Shown here: positions 7,742 through 16,445 of the stretch, one piece after another | Layout: each line of letters opens with the position of its first letter | Numbering within the stretch: the stretch's first letter is position 1 | NCBI GenBank assembly: GCA_035556195.1 | Contig: DATMFK010000017.1 | Location: forward strand, 372,001 to 436,000 | DNA: 64,000 nt | Direction: 5' to 3' | Source of the DNA: G016756615 sp035556195 | Lineage (GTDB): Bacteria > Pseudomonadota > Alphaproteobacteria > Rhizobiales > Rhizobiaceae | Notes under the pieces: generated by a model | The model's database searches: none | What the model was told of the DNA's origin: nothing | Seen by the model: only the letters and a program-made list of their open reading frames with translations | Made by a program: the position numbers and the translations under genes

Positions 7742-8696
7742 GGGCCTGCGAGCCAGCATGTGCCGGCGTGTCCGGCTTTGCTGCGCCAGGTGCCGCCCTC
7801 TTCCAGGGCCGCAGCTCTTCGCGCGCCGTTTCAGAATGGCAAAGCCGATATAGTTCGAGGAACCGCTTGATGTCTTCCGTCTGCGCGAAGATCCCGGGTC
7901 GGACCGCCGCAGTCAGCAGGAAGGCCTGTTCCGCTTCGAGATCGAGAGCACGAAGGGCCGGGATCAGCGCATCGTAACCCTTTGTTTCGACGATCGAGCG
8001 AGCCTTGCCGAAGCTTATCCCGAGCAAATCGGCGAGCGCCGTCTGGAAATAGGCGACGCGGCCCCTCAACGCAGTGGCGACCAGCTTCTCGAACGAGGCT
8101 GCGCGGTTCCGAGACGTCGACTGGCCCTGCACTACCGGGTCCGGTGGCGACAGCATCATGCCTCGCAACCTCTGGCGAACGCGCTCGATGTCGGCCTTTC
8201 CAGCTCCGCCCCCGGGCTGATGTGATGAAGCGTCGTCATCGGGACGTGTCTCGACAATTGCTGGGCGCTCCAGTGCCTTCACGAGAGCCGCGATGGTCGG
8301 GTTGAGCTCCGCGCGGCGGCCGATCGCTCGGGCATGAGGCAGTCCATGACGGGCGATTAGCCTGATAAGATCGATGTCGGAGAGCAGCTTCGAGCGGATG
8401 AGCAGCGGAGCGGCGACGGCGACGGGTTCGTCGCTCAAACGCCGAACGAGCTCCGGGGGAGCATGATCGATTTCCGAAAGTATCGCGGCTACGTATCGGC
8501 GGGCGTCCACCGAGACGGCATCGAAAAGCGGCAGCGTCAAATCTTCGAGCTGGGCGATTTCGCGACGGGAAGGGCGCGTAAGCGCGCAGAATGCCGACAC
8601 GGCGGCACGGAACAGGCGGTCGGCCCTACCCGCTTCCGCGCCATTGGCAATCTGTCTGAAGTCGGAGTAAGACACGAAAGCGAACGCCTGACACAC
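7728..8696 (-). CDS. DUF2336 domain-containing protein
   Basis: A 322-residue, helix-rich soluble protein. The repeated pattern LTLPLFDAVSVDARRYVAAILSEIDHAP, then ELVRRLSDEPVAVAAPLLIRSKLLSDIDLIRLI, matches the DUF2336 family, whose members look like helical repeat or alpha-solenoid proteins. No catalytic motif is visible. The 3' end overlaps the convergent DUF1491 gene. The start ATG lies next to CCGATCCGGTCGG, which resembles the core of the extragenic palindrome at 50.7 kb; this may be chance. Function is unknown. Confidence 0.8.
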   Translation of the reverse strand: MCQAFAFVSYSDFRQIANGAEAGRADRLFRAAVSAFCALTRPSRREIAQLEDLTLPLFDAVSVDARRYVAAILSEIDHAPPELVRRLSDEPVAVAAPLLIRSKLLSDIDLIRLIARHGLPHARAIGRRAELNPTIAALVKALERPAIVETRPDDDASSHQPGGGAGKADIERVRQRLRGMMLSPPDPVVQGQSTSRNRAASFEKLVATALRGRVAYFQTALADLLGISFGKARSIVETKGYDALIPALRALDLEAEQAFLLTAAVRPGIFAQTEDIKRFLELYRLCHSETAREELRPWKRAAPGAAKPDTPAHAGSQALKAS

Positions 8697-9024
8697 ACCG
8701 ATCCGGTCGGACGGCCTGAGGGAAGCTCTGCCGCAGGTCGCCGAACATGCTCAAATTAGAGCGAACCCGTTAACAGCCCATTTACTGTCATGGCCAAGGT
8801 GTGGATCGCGGCTGAGCGCTTTCACGGGGATTTCACGCGCCTATCCGGGTCGACGGGCATCATCCCGATCCGAACGACGTCGAAACCGCTAGATCCGAGT
8901 GTCGTTCATGAACGAGCCGCGAAAACAGCGATCTGTCGGTAACTACCTGTTAACACTGAGCAGTGTTAATGACGGCGGAGGCGTTGCGTTGTTGCTCCGG
9001 TTCAACCGAGAGGAAGCGCGAGTC
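8697..9024. other. Divergent intergenic region
   Basis: Some 328 bases separate the DUF2336 gene (leftward) from the 59-residue protein gene (rightward). It contains several TTAAC words and the palindrome at 8950-8969. No gene is supported here. Confidence 0.5.
8950..8969. promoter_or_regulatory. Palindromic operator-like site
   Basis: TTAACACTGAGCAGTGTTAA has perfect 8-bp arms around GAGC. It lies 55 bp upstream of the small protein start at 9025, a position expected for a promoter-proximal operator. The cognate regulator is unknown. Confidence 0.45.
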
Positions 9025-9204
9025 ATGGCAGCGATATTGCCCTTTGTGCCGCGCGCCGCGGCCAAGACTATCAGGCCGCAACGTGAAGCGGCCGCGATCA
9101 TCATATTCCCGGGTGTGCGTTACGAGAGAATTCCCAACGGGCCGACGAATAGAAGGGAGGCCTTGCGTCCCGCTCCCCCCAGGCCTGGCCCGGCACGTCA
9201 TTGA
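9025..9204 (+). CDS. Small conserved hypothetical protein (59 aa)
   Basis: Reads MAAILPFVPRAAAKT, a basic linker, then AAAIIIFPGVRYERIP and a proline/arginine-rich tail. The IIIFPGVRYER block after an ILPFVPR start recurs, as I recall, in small unannotated Rhizobiales proteins. GAGGAAG lies about 8 bases before the ATG, a good Shine-Dalgarno. A longer in-frame extension to 8899 runs through the palindrome at 8950 and is not favoured. It has no membrane segment or catalytic motif. Function is unknown. Confidence 0.55.
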   Translation: MAAILPFVPRAAAKTIRPQREAAAIIIFPGVRYERIPNGPTNRREALRPAPPRPGPARH

Positions 9205-9317
9205 AGTCGGCCCGCGAAGCCACTGCGCGCAAAACTGCGGTTGTGCGATGCATGCTTTAGATTGATCGAACTCGGCGCACAGCCAGACAAGAAGGCGTGC
9301 TTCCGTCACTCTCAGGA

Positions 9318-9860
9318 TCATTCCGCGGTACAGGTGACGCTCTTGACATAGGCGGCGACGGTGGGCTTCCAGCTCGGGTCCGGCGCAAATCCGCGCACCA
9401 CGACCATGCCTTCCTCGACCGGAGTCTCGACGAAGACAGACTGCTCGAACTGACCGGGCAGGTTCTTGCGCAACTCCATCATCTGTACCGGGGAGAGGAC
9501 GAGAAGATCCAGATCGCCCGAGGCGGTGCTGCGGTCGTTGAAGCTGTAGATGTTCTGGCCGCTCCGATCGTAGATGGAGATCGACCAATAGGGAATCCGG
9601 CCGCTGGCGTGTACGCGGGCTAGGCCTTCGGTGAGGTCGAAGCGGCAGGCCGCGGCTTCGAAGTACGGGTCGGTCAGTCGCAACAGGCGCTCCTCGCCCT
9701 GCTGGCCAGAGATCGGCACGAGCGCGAAGAGACCTCGGACATCGGCGAGGCGAGACCACGCGTCTTTTTCTGTGATTGCAGGCAAAAGTAGAAGCACCGC
9801 AATGTGCACGATCGCTGCGCCGAGCAGCCCGAGAAGCCCTGCATGCAGGATCCTACCCAT
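9318..9860 (-). CDS. DUF1254-type membrane-anchored protein
   Basis: A 180-residue protein with an N-terminal hydrophobic segment (AGLLGLLGAAIVHIAVLLLLPAI, ~7-29) and a periplasmic domain. The region LTDPYFEAAACRFDLTEGLARVHASG, then IPYWSISIYDRSGQNIYSFND, resembles the DUF1254 fold. It overlaps the upstream DUF1214 gene by 8 bp (9853-9860), and the two families occur together or fused in many bacteria, which supports both calls. Substrate and role are unknown. Confidence 0.7.
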   Translation of the reverse strand: MGRILHAGLLGLLGAAIVHIAVLLLLPAITEKDAWSRLADVRGLFALVPISGQQGEERLLRLTDPYFEAAACRFDLTEGLARVHASGRIPYWSISIYDRSGQNIYSFNDRSTASGDLDLLVLSPVQMMELRKNLPGQFEQSVFVETPVEEGMVVVRGFAPDPSWKPTVAAYVKSVTCTAE

Positions 9861-10437
9861 CGCAGACCGTCCTCGTCACCTGTGGAAGCACGATACCGTC
9901 TATGCCCGTGCTGGTTTCGATGGGCGTGTCATAGAGCGTGAGGAGGAATGTCATCGGTCCCGCGCCATTGACCCGAACCCAATTGCCGGCGGCAGGATGA
10001 GGACCGAACGCGATGGCGAAGGAATTGTCCGCCTGGCGCAGGATTTCCTGGGAGTGTATCGCGGGAAGGCGGCCCTCGCCGACATTCAGGACGACGAGCG
10101 ACTTGTCTGCCGCGAACAACGTCCAGAAACGTGCCGGCGGCGTCGAGCCCACGATGTTGTAGCTGCAATCGCGCCGCAGCGGGCGGCCTTCGGAGTCTCG
10201 CTCCGCTATGAATGTCAGGCCCTCCGCCCGGCCGAGCGAAAGCACGCCTTCGCGAGCGATGCGCGCCTTCGAGTAGGGATCCGCCTCAGGCGTGCCGATC
10301 TTGGGGAACGCTGTCCAGCTACCGACGCTAAGCGCTCCGATGCCCTGCTGCGTGCCGAGGACGTACCATACGCTCGCCGCGCCTCCGCCAATGGAGACCG
10401 CAAGGACGAACAGGGTGAGGAAAATGCGCTCAAGCAT
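9853..10437 (-). CDS. DUF1214 domain-containing membrane-anchored protein
   Basis: A 194-residue protein with an N-terminal membrane segment (IFLTLFVLAVSIGGGAASVWYVLG) and a domain containing DPYSKARIAREGVLSLGRAEG, RDSEGRPLRRDCSYNIVG and RFWTLFAAD, features of DUF1214. It also contains GNWVRVNGAGPMTFLLTLYD. It is the first gene of the pair with the DUF1254 protein and overlaps it. Nothing here indicates an enzymatic role, and no regulator is adjacent. Confidence 0.75.
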   Translation of the reverse strand: MLERIFLTLFVLAVSIGGGAASVWYVLGTQQGIGALSVGSWTAFPKIGTPEADPYSKARIAREGVLSLGRAEGLTFIAERDSEGRPLRRDCSYNIVGSTPPARFWTLFAADKSLVVLNVGEGRLPAIHSQEILRQADNSFAIAFGPHPAAGNWVRVNGAGPMTFLLTLYDTPIETSTGIDGIVLPQVTRTVCDG

Positions 10438-10540
10438 GGCACGCTGTCGGGAGAACTGTCCGCAGGGAATAGCAAAGCACCTGCGGACACTGCAAGCGGG
10501 CCAGTTACGCCGATCGCGACCCTTGCGCCAAGGCCGCGAT

Positions 10541-12937
10541 CTATTCGCCGTAGGGCAGCCAGATGTTCTTCACCTGCGTGGCGCGGCGCAGATATTCCCG
10601 GCCATGACCCTGGCGGTCATCCATCCAGTCGCGCGCTCTGCCGTAGTTGACCCAAGTCGCCTTGAGATTGCCGCAGGACGCCTTTTCGACCATGGCGCTG
10701 CCTTCCGCCGAGCCCACGTACCAGAGCGACGCCACCTCGTCGTGCTCGGCAAGCGTCTTCGCCAGCACGTCACGCTCTCCGGTAACGATGTTGACGACAC
10801 CACCCGGCACGTCCGACGTGTCGAGCACTTGATAGAGGTTGGTAGCGACGAGTGGATGCCTGGTTGAAGGCACGACGACCACCCTGTTGCCCATGGCGAC
10901 GGGCGGCAGGACCAGCGACACCAGGGAGAGCAGGGGCATCTCGTCTGGGCACACGATTCCCATCACGCCCCACGGCTCGTTGAGGGCGAGCGTCACATGG
11001 CGCGACTTCGTCGAATGCACCGCGCCGTCGAATTTGTCGGACTGGGCGGCATAGTAGAAGATACGCCGGAGGGCGGTGTCGAACTCGGCGGAAGCGGCCT
11101 TGGCCGAAACCCCTGTGCTGTCGATCAGCAGCGCCTCGAATTCGGCACGGCGGGCATCGAGGTTCTCGCCCAGGTAGTAGAGCACCTGGGCGCGATTGTG
11201 CGCCGTCACGCCGCTCCATCCGCCAGCTTTTGCCGCAGCTTCGACGGCGTTGCGGATGTCCTTGCGATTGCCGATACCCGCCTCGCCTATGACCGCACCG
11301 TTCTTGCCGATCACAGAATAGGAGTAGCCTCCATCCGGCCGAGCCTGCTTGCCGCCGACATAATTCTTGGCGGTACGGTCGATCGCGTCCGCCTGCGCCG
11401 GCTTCATACCAAGGGCAGGGGCAGCGGATGGCTTGAGCTGCGCCTCGACCTTCGCCATGGGCAGTGCCTTTTCCCAATTGGCAACGAGATATTCATGGAG
11501 GCCTTCGCGCGCACCCTCGCGCCCGAAGCCGCTTTCGCGGTAGCCGCCGAAGCCCGCCCCGGCGTCGAGCATGTTTGTGCAGTTGATCCAGACAACGCCA
11601 GCCTTTACCCGCGCGGCCACATCAAGCGCGAGATTTACGTTTTCCGACCAGACGGAAGCTGCGAGGCCGTAACGCGTGTTGTTGGCGAGCGAAACCGCCT
11701 CGTCGGGCGTGCGGAAGGTCATGGCGGTGGCGACGGGACCGAAGATCTCGACCTGGCAGACCGTCGAGGCGGCGTCGACGTCCGTGAAGAAACCTGGCGC
11801 GAAGAAATTGCCCTTCGCAGGCAACGCGGCGGATGCCTGCCACAGCAAGCCACCTTCCTGCTGGCCTTTGGCGACGAGGCTGCCGATGCGCTCGAGCTGG
11901 TCTTTCGAGACGACTGCGCCGACATCGGTGCATTTGTCGAGCGGGTCACCGACGCGCAGCGTCTCCAGTCGCTTGCGTAGCTTGTCATGGAAGCGCTCGG
12001 CGATGCCTTCCTGAACCAAGATGCGGGAGCCGGCGCAGCAGACCTCGCCCTGATTGAACCAGATCGCGTCCACGACGCCTTCGACAGCTCCGTCGATATC
12101 GGCATCCTCAAAGACGATGAACGGCGACTTGCCGCCGAGTTCCAGCGAGAGCTTCTTACCGGAGCCGGCAAGCTGGTCCCGGATGATCCGACCGACCTCG
12201 GTCGAGCCGGTGAAGGCAATCTTGTCGATATCGTGGTGACCACAAAGCGCGGCTCCGGTCGTGCCGTCCCCGTGTACGATATTGACCACACCGGCCGGCA
12301 ACCCGACCTCATGACAGATTTCGGCGAAGGCGATTGCAGTGAGCGGCGTCAGCTCGGCGGGTTTCAGAACCAGCGTGTTGCCGGCTGCCAGAGCCGGCGC
12401 GACTTTCCAGGCAAGCATCAGCAAGGGAAAATTCCATGGGATAACCTGTCCGCAGACACCGACAGGGGAGAAACCCTGGAACTCGCTGTCCACCAATTCG
12501 GCCCAGCCGGCATGGTGGTAGAAATGGCGCGCGACGAGCGGGATGTCGATGTCTCGGGTTTCGCGGATCGGCTTGCCATTGTCCATCGACTCCAACACCG
12601 CGAGAAAGCGCTCGCGCTTCTGGACATGGCGGGCGATCGCGTAGAGATATTTCGCGCGTTGATGACCGGAGAGCTTCGACCACTTCGGGAAGGCCGAACG
12701 CGCGGCCTTGACCGCGGCGTCGACATCGGATGCGGAGCCGTGGGCCACGCGCGCCAGCACTTTCTCGCTCGCCGGATCGGTCACCTCGAAAGTGTCGGCG
12801 GCGACCGGCGCGAAACGGCCGTTGATAAAATGGCCAAATCCGTCGGCGCGGGACGCAAGCCAATGGCGCACATCGTCGTTGGCTTCGGGCGCGGGACCAT
12901 ATTCCATCGTGCGGAGAATATCCTTGATCTGGTTCAT
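10541..12937 (-). CDS. Double-domain (ALDH16-like) aldehyde dehydrogenase
   Basis: At 798 residues this is far longer than a normal ~490-residue aldehyde dehydrogenase. Residues ~30-490 form a complete NAD-dependent domain: PWNFPLLMLAWK, FTGSTEVGR, LELGGKSPFIVF with the general-base Glu, and FNQGEVCCAGSR with catalytic Cys300. Residues ~515-798 repeat an N-terminal ALDH fold (YYLGENLDARRAEFEALL, PWGVMGIVCPDEMPLLSLVS, PGGVVNIVTGERD), but the second ELGGK and Cys motifs are gone. That layout matches the ALDH16 group. It is the last gene of the 10.5-21.1 kb operon, 10 bp after deoC, so oxidation of the aldehyde released by DeoC is the natural role. Confidence 0.88.
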   Translation of the reverse strand: MNQIKDILRTMEYGPAPEANDDVRHWLASRADGFGHFINGRFAPVAADTFEVTDPASEKVLARVAHGSASDVDAAVKAARSAFPKWSKLSGHQRAKYLYAIARHVQKRERFLAVLESMDNGKPIRETRDIDIPLVARHFYHHAGWAELVDSEFQGFSPVGVCGQVIPWNFPLLMLAWKVAPALAAGNTLVLKPAELTPLTAIAFAEICHEVGLPAGVVNIVHGDGTTGAALCGHHDIDKIAFTGSTEVGRIIRDQLAGSGKKLSLELGGKSPFIVFEDADIDGAVEGVVDAIWFNQGEVCCAGSRILVQEGIAERFHDKLRKRLETLRVGDPLDKCTDVGAVVSKDQLERIGSLVAKGQQEGGLLWQASAALPAKGNFFAPGFFTDVDAASTVCQVEIFGPVATAMTFRTPDEAVSLANNTRYGLAASVWSENVNLALDVAARVKAGVVWINCTNMLDAGAGFGGYRESGFGREGAREGLHEYLVANWEKALPMAKVEAQLKPSAAPALGMKPAQADAIDRTAKNYVGGKQARPDGGYSYSVIGKNGAVIGEAGIGNRKDIRNAVEAAAKAGGWSGVTAHNRAQVLYYLGENLDARRAEFEALLIDSTGVSAKAASAEFDTALRRIFYYAAQSDKFDGAVHSTKSRHVTLALNEPWGVMGIVCPDEMPLLSLVSLVLPPVAMGNRVVVVPSTRHPLVATNLYQVLDTSDVPGGVVNIVTGERDVLAKTLAEHDEVASLWYVGSAEGSAMVEKASCGNLKATWVNYGRARDWMDDRQGHGREYLRRATQVKNIWLPYGE

Positions 12938-12947
12938 CGGCGGATCC

Positions 12948-13952
12948 TCATGCGAGCGGATGCTGGAAGGAGGCGGAGTAGCGGCCTGTGACGTGATGTT
13001 CGAGCTGCCGTTCGATATCGCCGAGCATGGAACTGGCGCCGATGCGGAAGAGATCCGGCTGGAGCCAGGGCAATCCCAGTTCCTCCTTCATCAGTATCTG
13101 CCAGGACATGGCGTCCTTGGCGGACTTGAGTCCGCCGGCCGGCTTGAAACCGACGCGCTCGCCGGTGAAATCGAGATAGTCGCGGAGCGCCCGAACCATC
13201 GTCAGGCTGACGGGAAGCGTAGCGTTGACGTCCTCCTTGCCGGTCGAGGTCTTGATGAAGTCCGAACCGGCTTGCATCGCGACCATCGAGGCACGGTAGA
13301 CGTTGCGGAGCGTTTTGAGGTCGCCTGTGGCAAGGATCGCCTTCATGTGCGCGTCCCCGCAGGCCTCGCGCATTTGGCGGATTTCGTCGTAGAGCGCGCG
13401 CCAGTTCTGTGTCAGCACATGTTCGCGGGTGATCACGATGTCTATCTCAGCGGCACCCTGGTCGACCGCATAGCGGATCTCGGCGAGACGCTGCGGCAGC
13501 GGAGTGAGGCCGGCTGGGAAGCCGGTCGCGACCGATGCGACCGGTATGCCCGAACCCTCGAGTGCCTTCACCGCGTGGCCGACCATGGTGGGGTAAACAC
13601 AGACCGCGCCGGTGGTGATGTTCTCGTCGGCGAGGCCGAGCGCTTCCACGATGTCATCGCGAATGGGCATGCGCGCCTTGGCGCAGAGCCGACGCACGCG
13701 ACCGGCAGTGTCATCGCCGGATAGGGTGGTCAGGTCGATGCAGGTGATCGCCTTGACGAGCCATGCGGCCTGATGCGCCTTCTTCACGCTGCGGCGGGTG
13801 GTCAGCGTCGCGGCTCGCCTCTCGCTGGCGGAAAGGTTCACCGAAACGTCCTTGAACCATTCGGGTTGGAACGCGGTTCCCGGATTGCGCGCATGGGCGT
13901 TGCCCCTGGCGATTTCGACGAGATACGGGGGGCTCGATGTTTGCCTGGTCAT
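12948..13952 (-). CDS. deoC: Deoxyribose-phosphate aldolase (class I)
   Basis: Class I aldolase that cleaves 2-deoxy-D-ribose 5-phosphate to glyceraldehyde 3-phosphate and acetaldehyde. The 334-residue length, with an N-terminal extension, is that of the longer DERA subgroup, not the ~250-residue E. coli form. Key motifs are IDLTTLSGDDT, AVCVYPTMV, GFPAGLTPLPQRLAEIRYAV, AAEIDIVI, MKAILATGDL and the Schiff-base block DFIKTSTGK with Lys234. It overlaps the upstream permease gene by 4 bp and is followed by the aldehyde dehydrogenase after 10 bp. The context suggests the true substrate may be a related phosphorylated deoxysugar. Confidence 0.92.
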   Translation of the reverse strand: MTRQTSSPPYLVEIARGNAHARNPGTAFQPEWFKDVSVNLSASERRAATLTTRRSVKKAHQAAWLVKAITCIDLTTLSGDDTAGRVRRLCAKARMPIRDDIVEALGLADENITTGAVCVYPTMVGHAVKALEGSGIPVASVATGFPAGLTPLPQRLAEIRYAVDQGAAEIDIVITREHVLTQNWRALYDEIRQMREACGDAHMKAILATGDLKTLRNVYRASMVAMQAGSDFIKTSTGKEDVNATLPVSLTMVRALRDYLDFTGERVGFKPAGGLKSAKDAMSWQILMKEELGLPWLQPDLFRIGASSMLGDIERQLEHHVTGRYSASFQHPLA

Positions 13953-14962
13953 GCGCGTCCCTTCCTATGGTCGATGAAACGGTTGAGCAAAATTGCCGCC
14001 ACGATGATCACGCCCGTGACCGTCATCTGGTAGAATGAGCCCAATCCGAGAAGATTGAATATATTGCGCAGAACCTGCAACAGCATCACCGCGAAGAAAG
14101 TGCCGAGCACGCCGCCGCGCCCGCCGAAGAGACTGGTTCCCCCAAGGACCACGGCGGCGATGGCGTCGAGTTCAAGGCCTTGGCCTGCGGTAGGCTGGCC
14201 GATGCGCAGCCGCGAGGTGAGCAGGATCCCGCCCAGCGCCGCCATCAGCCCGGAAACCGCGAAGACTCCCGTGACGATCAGTCTGGTTGGCAGGCCGGAC
14301 AGGCGGGCCGCTTCCGGATTGCCGCCGGTAGCATAGACATACTCGCCAAAGACGGTGAAGCGCAGAATGACGCCGGCGACGATACAAAGGACAATGAAGA
14401 TCACCGCCATGGACGTCAGCGTAAAACCTGAAAAGATCGGGATCGTCGTGGAACTGATGGAGGCGAAGCCTTGCGGGAGGCCGCTGACCGGCACCCCATC
14501 GGTCAGGAGATAGGTGATGCCGCGGAACGAGACGAGGCCTGCCAGCGTAATGATGAAGCTCGGCACCTGGGCCAATGCCGAGATGGCGCCCATCGCGGCG
14601 CCGCAGCAAAGGCCGACGAGAGCCGTGATCGCCACCGCGAGAAATGGGTCGTAGCCGTTCGTCATCAGCACCGCGACGACCATGCCGCACAGCGCCACGA
14701 CCGAGCCGACCGACAGGTCGATGTTGCCGGTGAGGATGACAAAGGTCATGCCGATGGCCACGATGCCCACGACCGTCGCTTGCTGGAACAGGTTGGCGAT
14801 ATTGCCGAACGTCAGGAAGTTGTCGGACAGCGATGCTGCTATCGCGACGACGACCATGAAGATCAGGACAAAATTGTATTCGATGGCGATATCGACGAGC
14901 TTGCGGCCGAAGCCGGCCTGCTTTTCGCTCGCCGATACCAGGGCCGTGTCAGTGCTGGACAT
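13949..14962 (-). CDS. Sugar ABC transporter permease (RbsC-like)
   Basis: Inner-membrane permease of a ribose-type importer, 337 residues with about 8-10 hydrophobic segments. Recognisable blocks are NIDLSVGSVVALCGMV, PSFIITLAGLVSFRGI, VYATGGNPEAARLSG and AVVLGGTSLFGGRGGVLGT, as in RbsC. ATG at 14962 (MSSTDTALV) is preceded by GTGAGG at a good distance, better than the GTG at 14971. It starts inside the end of the ATPase gene and its stop overlaps deoC by 4 bp. One permease gene implies a homodimer in the membrane. Confidence 0.92.
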   Translation of the reverse strand: MSSTDTALVSASEKQAGFGRKLVDIAIEYNFVLIFMVVVAIAASLSDNFLTFGNIANLFQQATVVGIVAIGMTFVILTGNIDLSVGSVVALCGMVVAVLMTNGYDPFLAVAITALVGLCCGAAMGAISALAQVPSFIITLAGLVSFRGITYLLTDGVPVSGLPQGFASISSTTIPIFSGFTLTSMAVIFIVLCIVAGVILRFTVFGEYVYATGGNPEAARLSGLPTRLIVTGVFAVSGLMAALGGILLTSRLRIGQPTAGQGLELDAIAAVVLGGTSLFGGRGGVLGTFFAVMLLQVLRNIFNLLGLGSFYQMTVTGVIIVAAILLNRFIDHRKGRA

Positions 14963-16445
14963 GATCCTCACCCAGGATTGTGGCTCTCAGGATCGTTTCG
15001 CGATCCGTCGTCGATGGATTGAACTTGCCGATGTTGCGCCCCTCGTGGAAAACCCAGATCGCGTCACAGGCTGCGTAGATCTCGTCGAGCTCGCTGCTGG
15101 CAACGATGACGGCCGCGCCCTCGTTGGCAAGCTTGTCGACGAGGTTGTAGAGATCGGCCTTGGCGCCAATGTCCAGGCCTCGGCTAGGCTCGTCGAGCAG
15201 CAGAACGCGGGCGCCATTGATGATCCATTTGGATAGCACCACCTTCTGCTGGTTGCCGCCGGAAAGCTGCGCGACGGCCTGCTCGGGCCTGCCGTATTTG
15301 GTCGAGAGGCTTTTCAGGACCGCCGCCGCTTTTTGCTTCTGCAGGCCATGGCGCATGAGCCAGTTGCCACGGATCGAAGGCAGGGTCGCGTTCTTGTAGA
15401 TCGGCGCGTGCAGGATCAGCCCTTCAGTCTTGCGGCTTTCCGGCACCAGAGCGACGCCGCGTCGGATGGCCGCCGCCGGGCTGCGCGGGTGAAAGGGCTT
15501 TCCGTCGAGCACGATGTCGCCGCGAAATGCATGGGCGCCGAACAGGGCTTTGAGGAACGACGTGCGGCCCGAGCCGTTCAGGCCAGCCAGACCGACGACT
15601 TCGCCCCAGCGAACCTCGAGCCCATTGATGTCGAGCCCTTCCGCGCCAACCAGTCGGTTGACTCGCAAGGCCGTGTCGCCCGTCACCGGCGGTCGTGCCG
15701 CCCGCTCCACGAGCGATCGTTCCTTGCCGATGATCGCCTCTACGAGGACATTGTCGGGCGTTCCCTCGATCTCGAACGTGTCGACGGTGCGTCCGCTGCG
15801 CAGAACGGTGACCCGATCGCCGATTTCGCGCAATTCGCCCAACCGATGGCTGACATAGAGGATGGCCACACCCTGCCGCGCGAGGTCGCGGATCACGTTG
15901 AAGACGGCTTCGAGTTCGGTCTCGTTCAGCGAGGCCGAAGGCTCGTCCATGATGATGATCTTGGCATCCATCGTCAGTGAGCGGGCGATGGCTGTCAGTT
16001 GCTGGTTGGCTATGGAGAGCGTTTCGACGGGAGCATCGAGCGGGAAAGTCGCGCCAACGCGCGACAGCGCCTGCTGAGCACGCTCGCGTCTCGCACCGCG
16101 GTCGATGAAACCCCAACGAGCCGGCGCATGGCCGAGGAACATGTTCTGCAGGACGGTGAGCTGCGGTACGAGGTCCAACTCCTGGTAGATCATGGAGATG
16201 CCAAGGCGTGCTGCTTCGGCGGGAGATCGCGGATGAACTTCTCGCCCATCCACGACAAGCGCGCCTCCCGTTGGACGATAAGCGCCCGCAATGATCTTCA
16301 GCAGAGTGGACTTGCCCGCTCCGTTCGCGCCGAGCAGGCAGTGAACTTCGCCCTTGCGCACGCTGAGGGTTGCAGCTTCCAGCGCCACGATATTCGGCGG
16401 GAAGCGCTTCGACACTTCCCTGACGGCCAGAACTTCACTCTCCAT
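14949..16445 (-). CDS. Sugar ABC transporter ATPase, two nucleotide-binding domains (RbsA-like)
   Basis: A 498-residue protein with tandem ATPase domains, as in RbsA, MglA and XylG. The first has GANGAGKSTLLKII, a signature region reading LSIANQQLTAIARSL, and IIMDEPSASL. The second has GLNGSGRTSFLKAL, LSGGNQQKVVLSKW and LLLDEPSRGLD. Start chosen at MESEVLAVREVSKRF; the longer frame to 16481 lies within the regulator gene. It overlaps the regulator by 11 bp and the permease by 14 bp, so translation is probably coupled. Confidence 0.92.
   Translation of the reverse strand: MESEVLAVREVSKRFPPNIVALEAATLSVRKGEVHCLLGANGAGKSTLLKIIAGAYRPTGGALVVDGREVHPRSPAEAARLGISMIYQELDLVPQLTVLQNMFLGHAPARWGFIDRGARRERAQQALSRVGATFPLDAPVETLSIANQQLTAIARSLTMDAKIIIMDEPSASLNETELEAVFNVIRDLARQGVAILYVSHRLGELREIGDRVTVLRSGRTVDTFEIEGTPDNVLVEAIIGKERSLVERAARPPVTGDTALRVNRLVGAEGLDINGLEVRWGEVVGLAGLNGSGRTSFLKALFGAHAFRGDIVLDGKPFHPRSPAAAIRRGVALVPESRKTEGLILHAPIYKNATLPSIRGNWLMRHGLQKQKAAAVLKSLSTKYGRPEQAVAQLSGGNQQKVVLSKWIINGARVLLLDEPSRGLDIGAKADLYNLVDKLANEGAAVIVASSELDEIYAACDAIWVFHEGRNIGKFNPSTTDRETILRATILGEDHVQH

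Noticed and set aside
8774..8792. CtrA-box-like TTAACAGCCCATTTAC
   Set aside because: Second half differs from TTAA, so the match to TTAA-N7-TTAA is incomplete.
10997..12991. Two rightward ORFs of 327 and 334 residues
   Set aside because: Antisense shadows of the aldehyde dehydrogenase, common in GC-rich DNA, with no ribosome site or family features.
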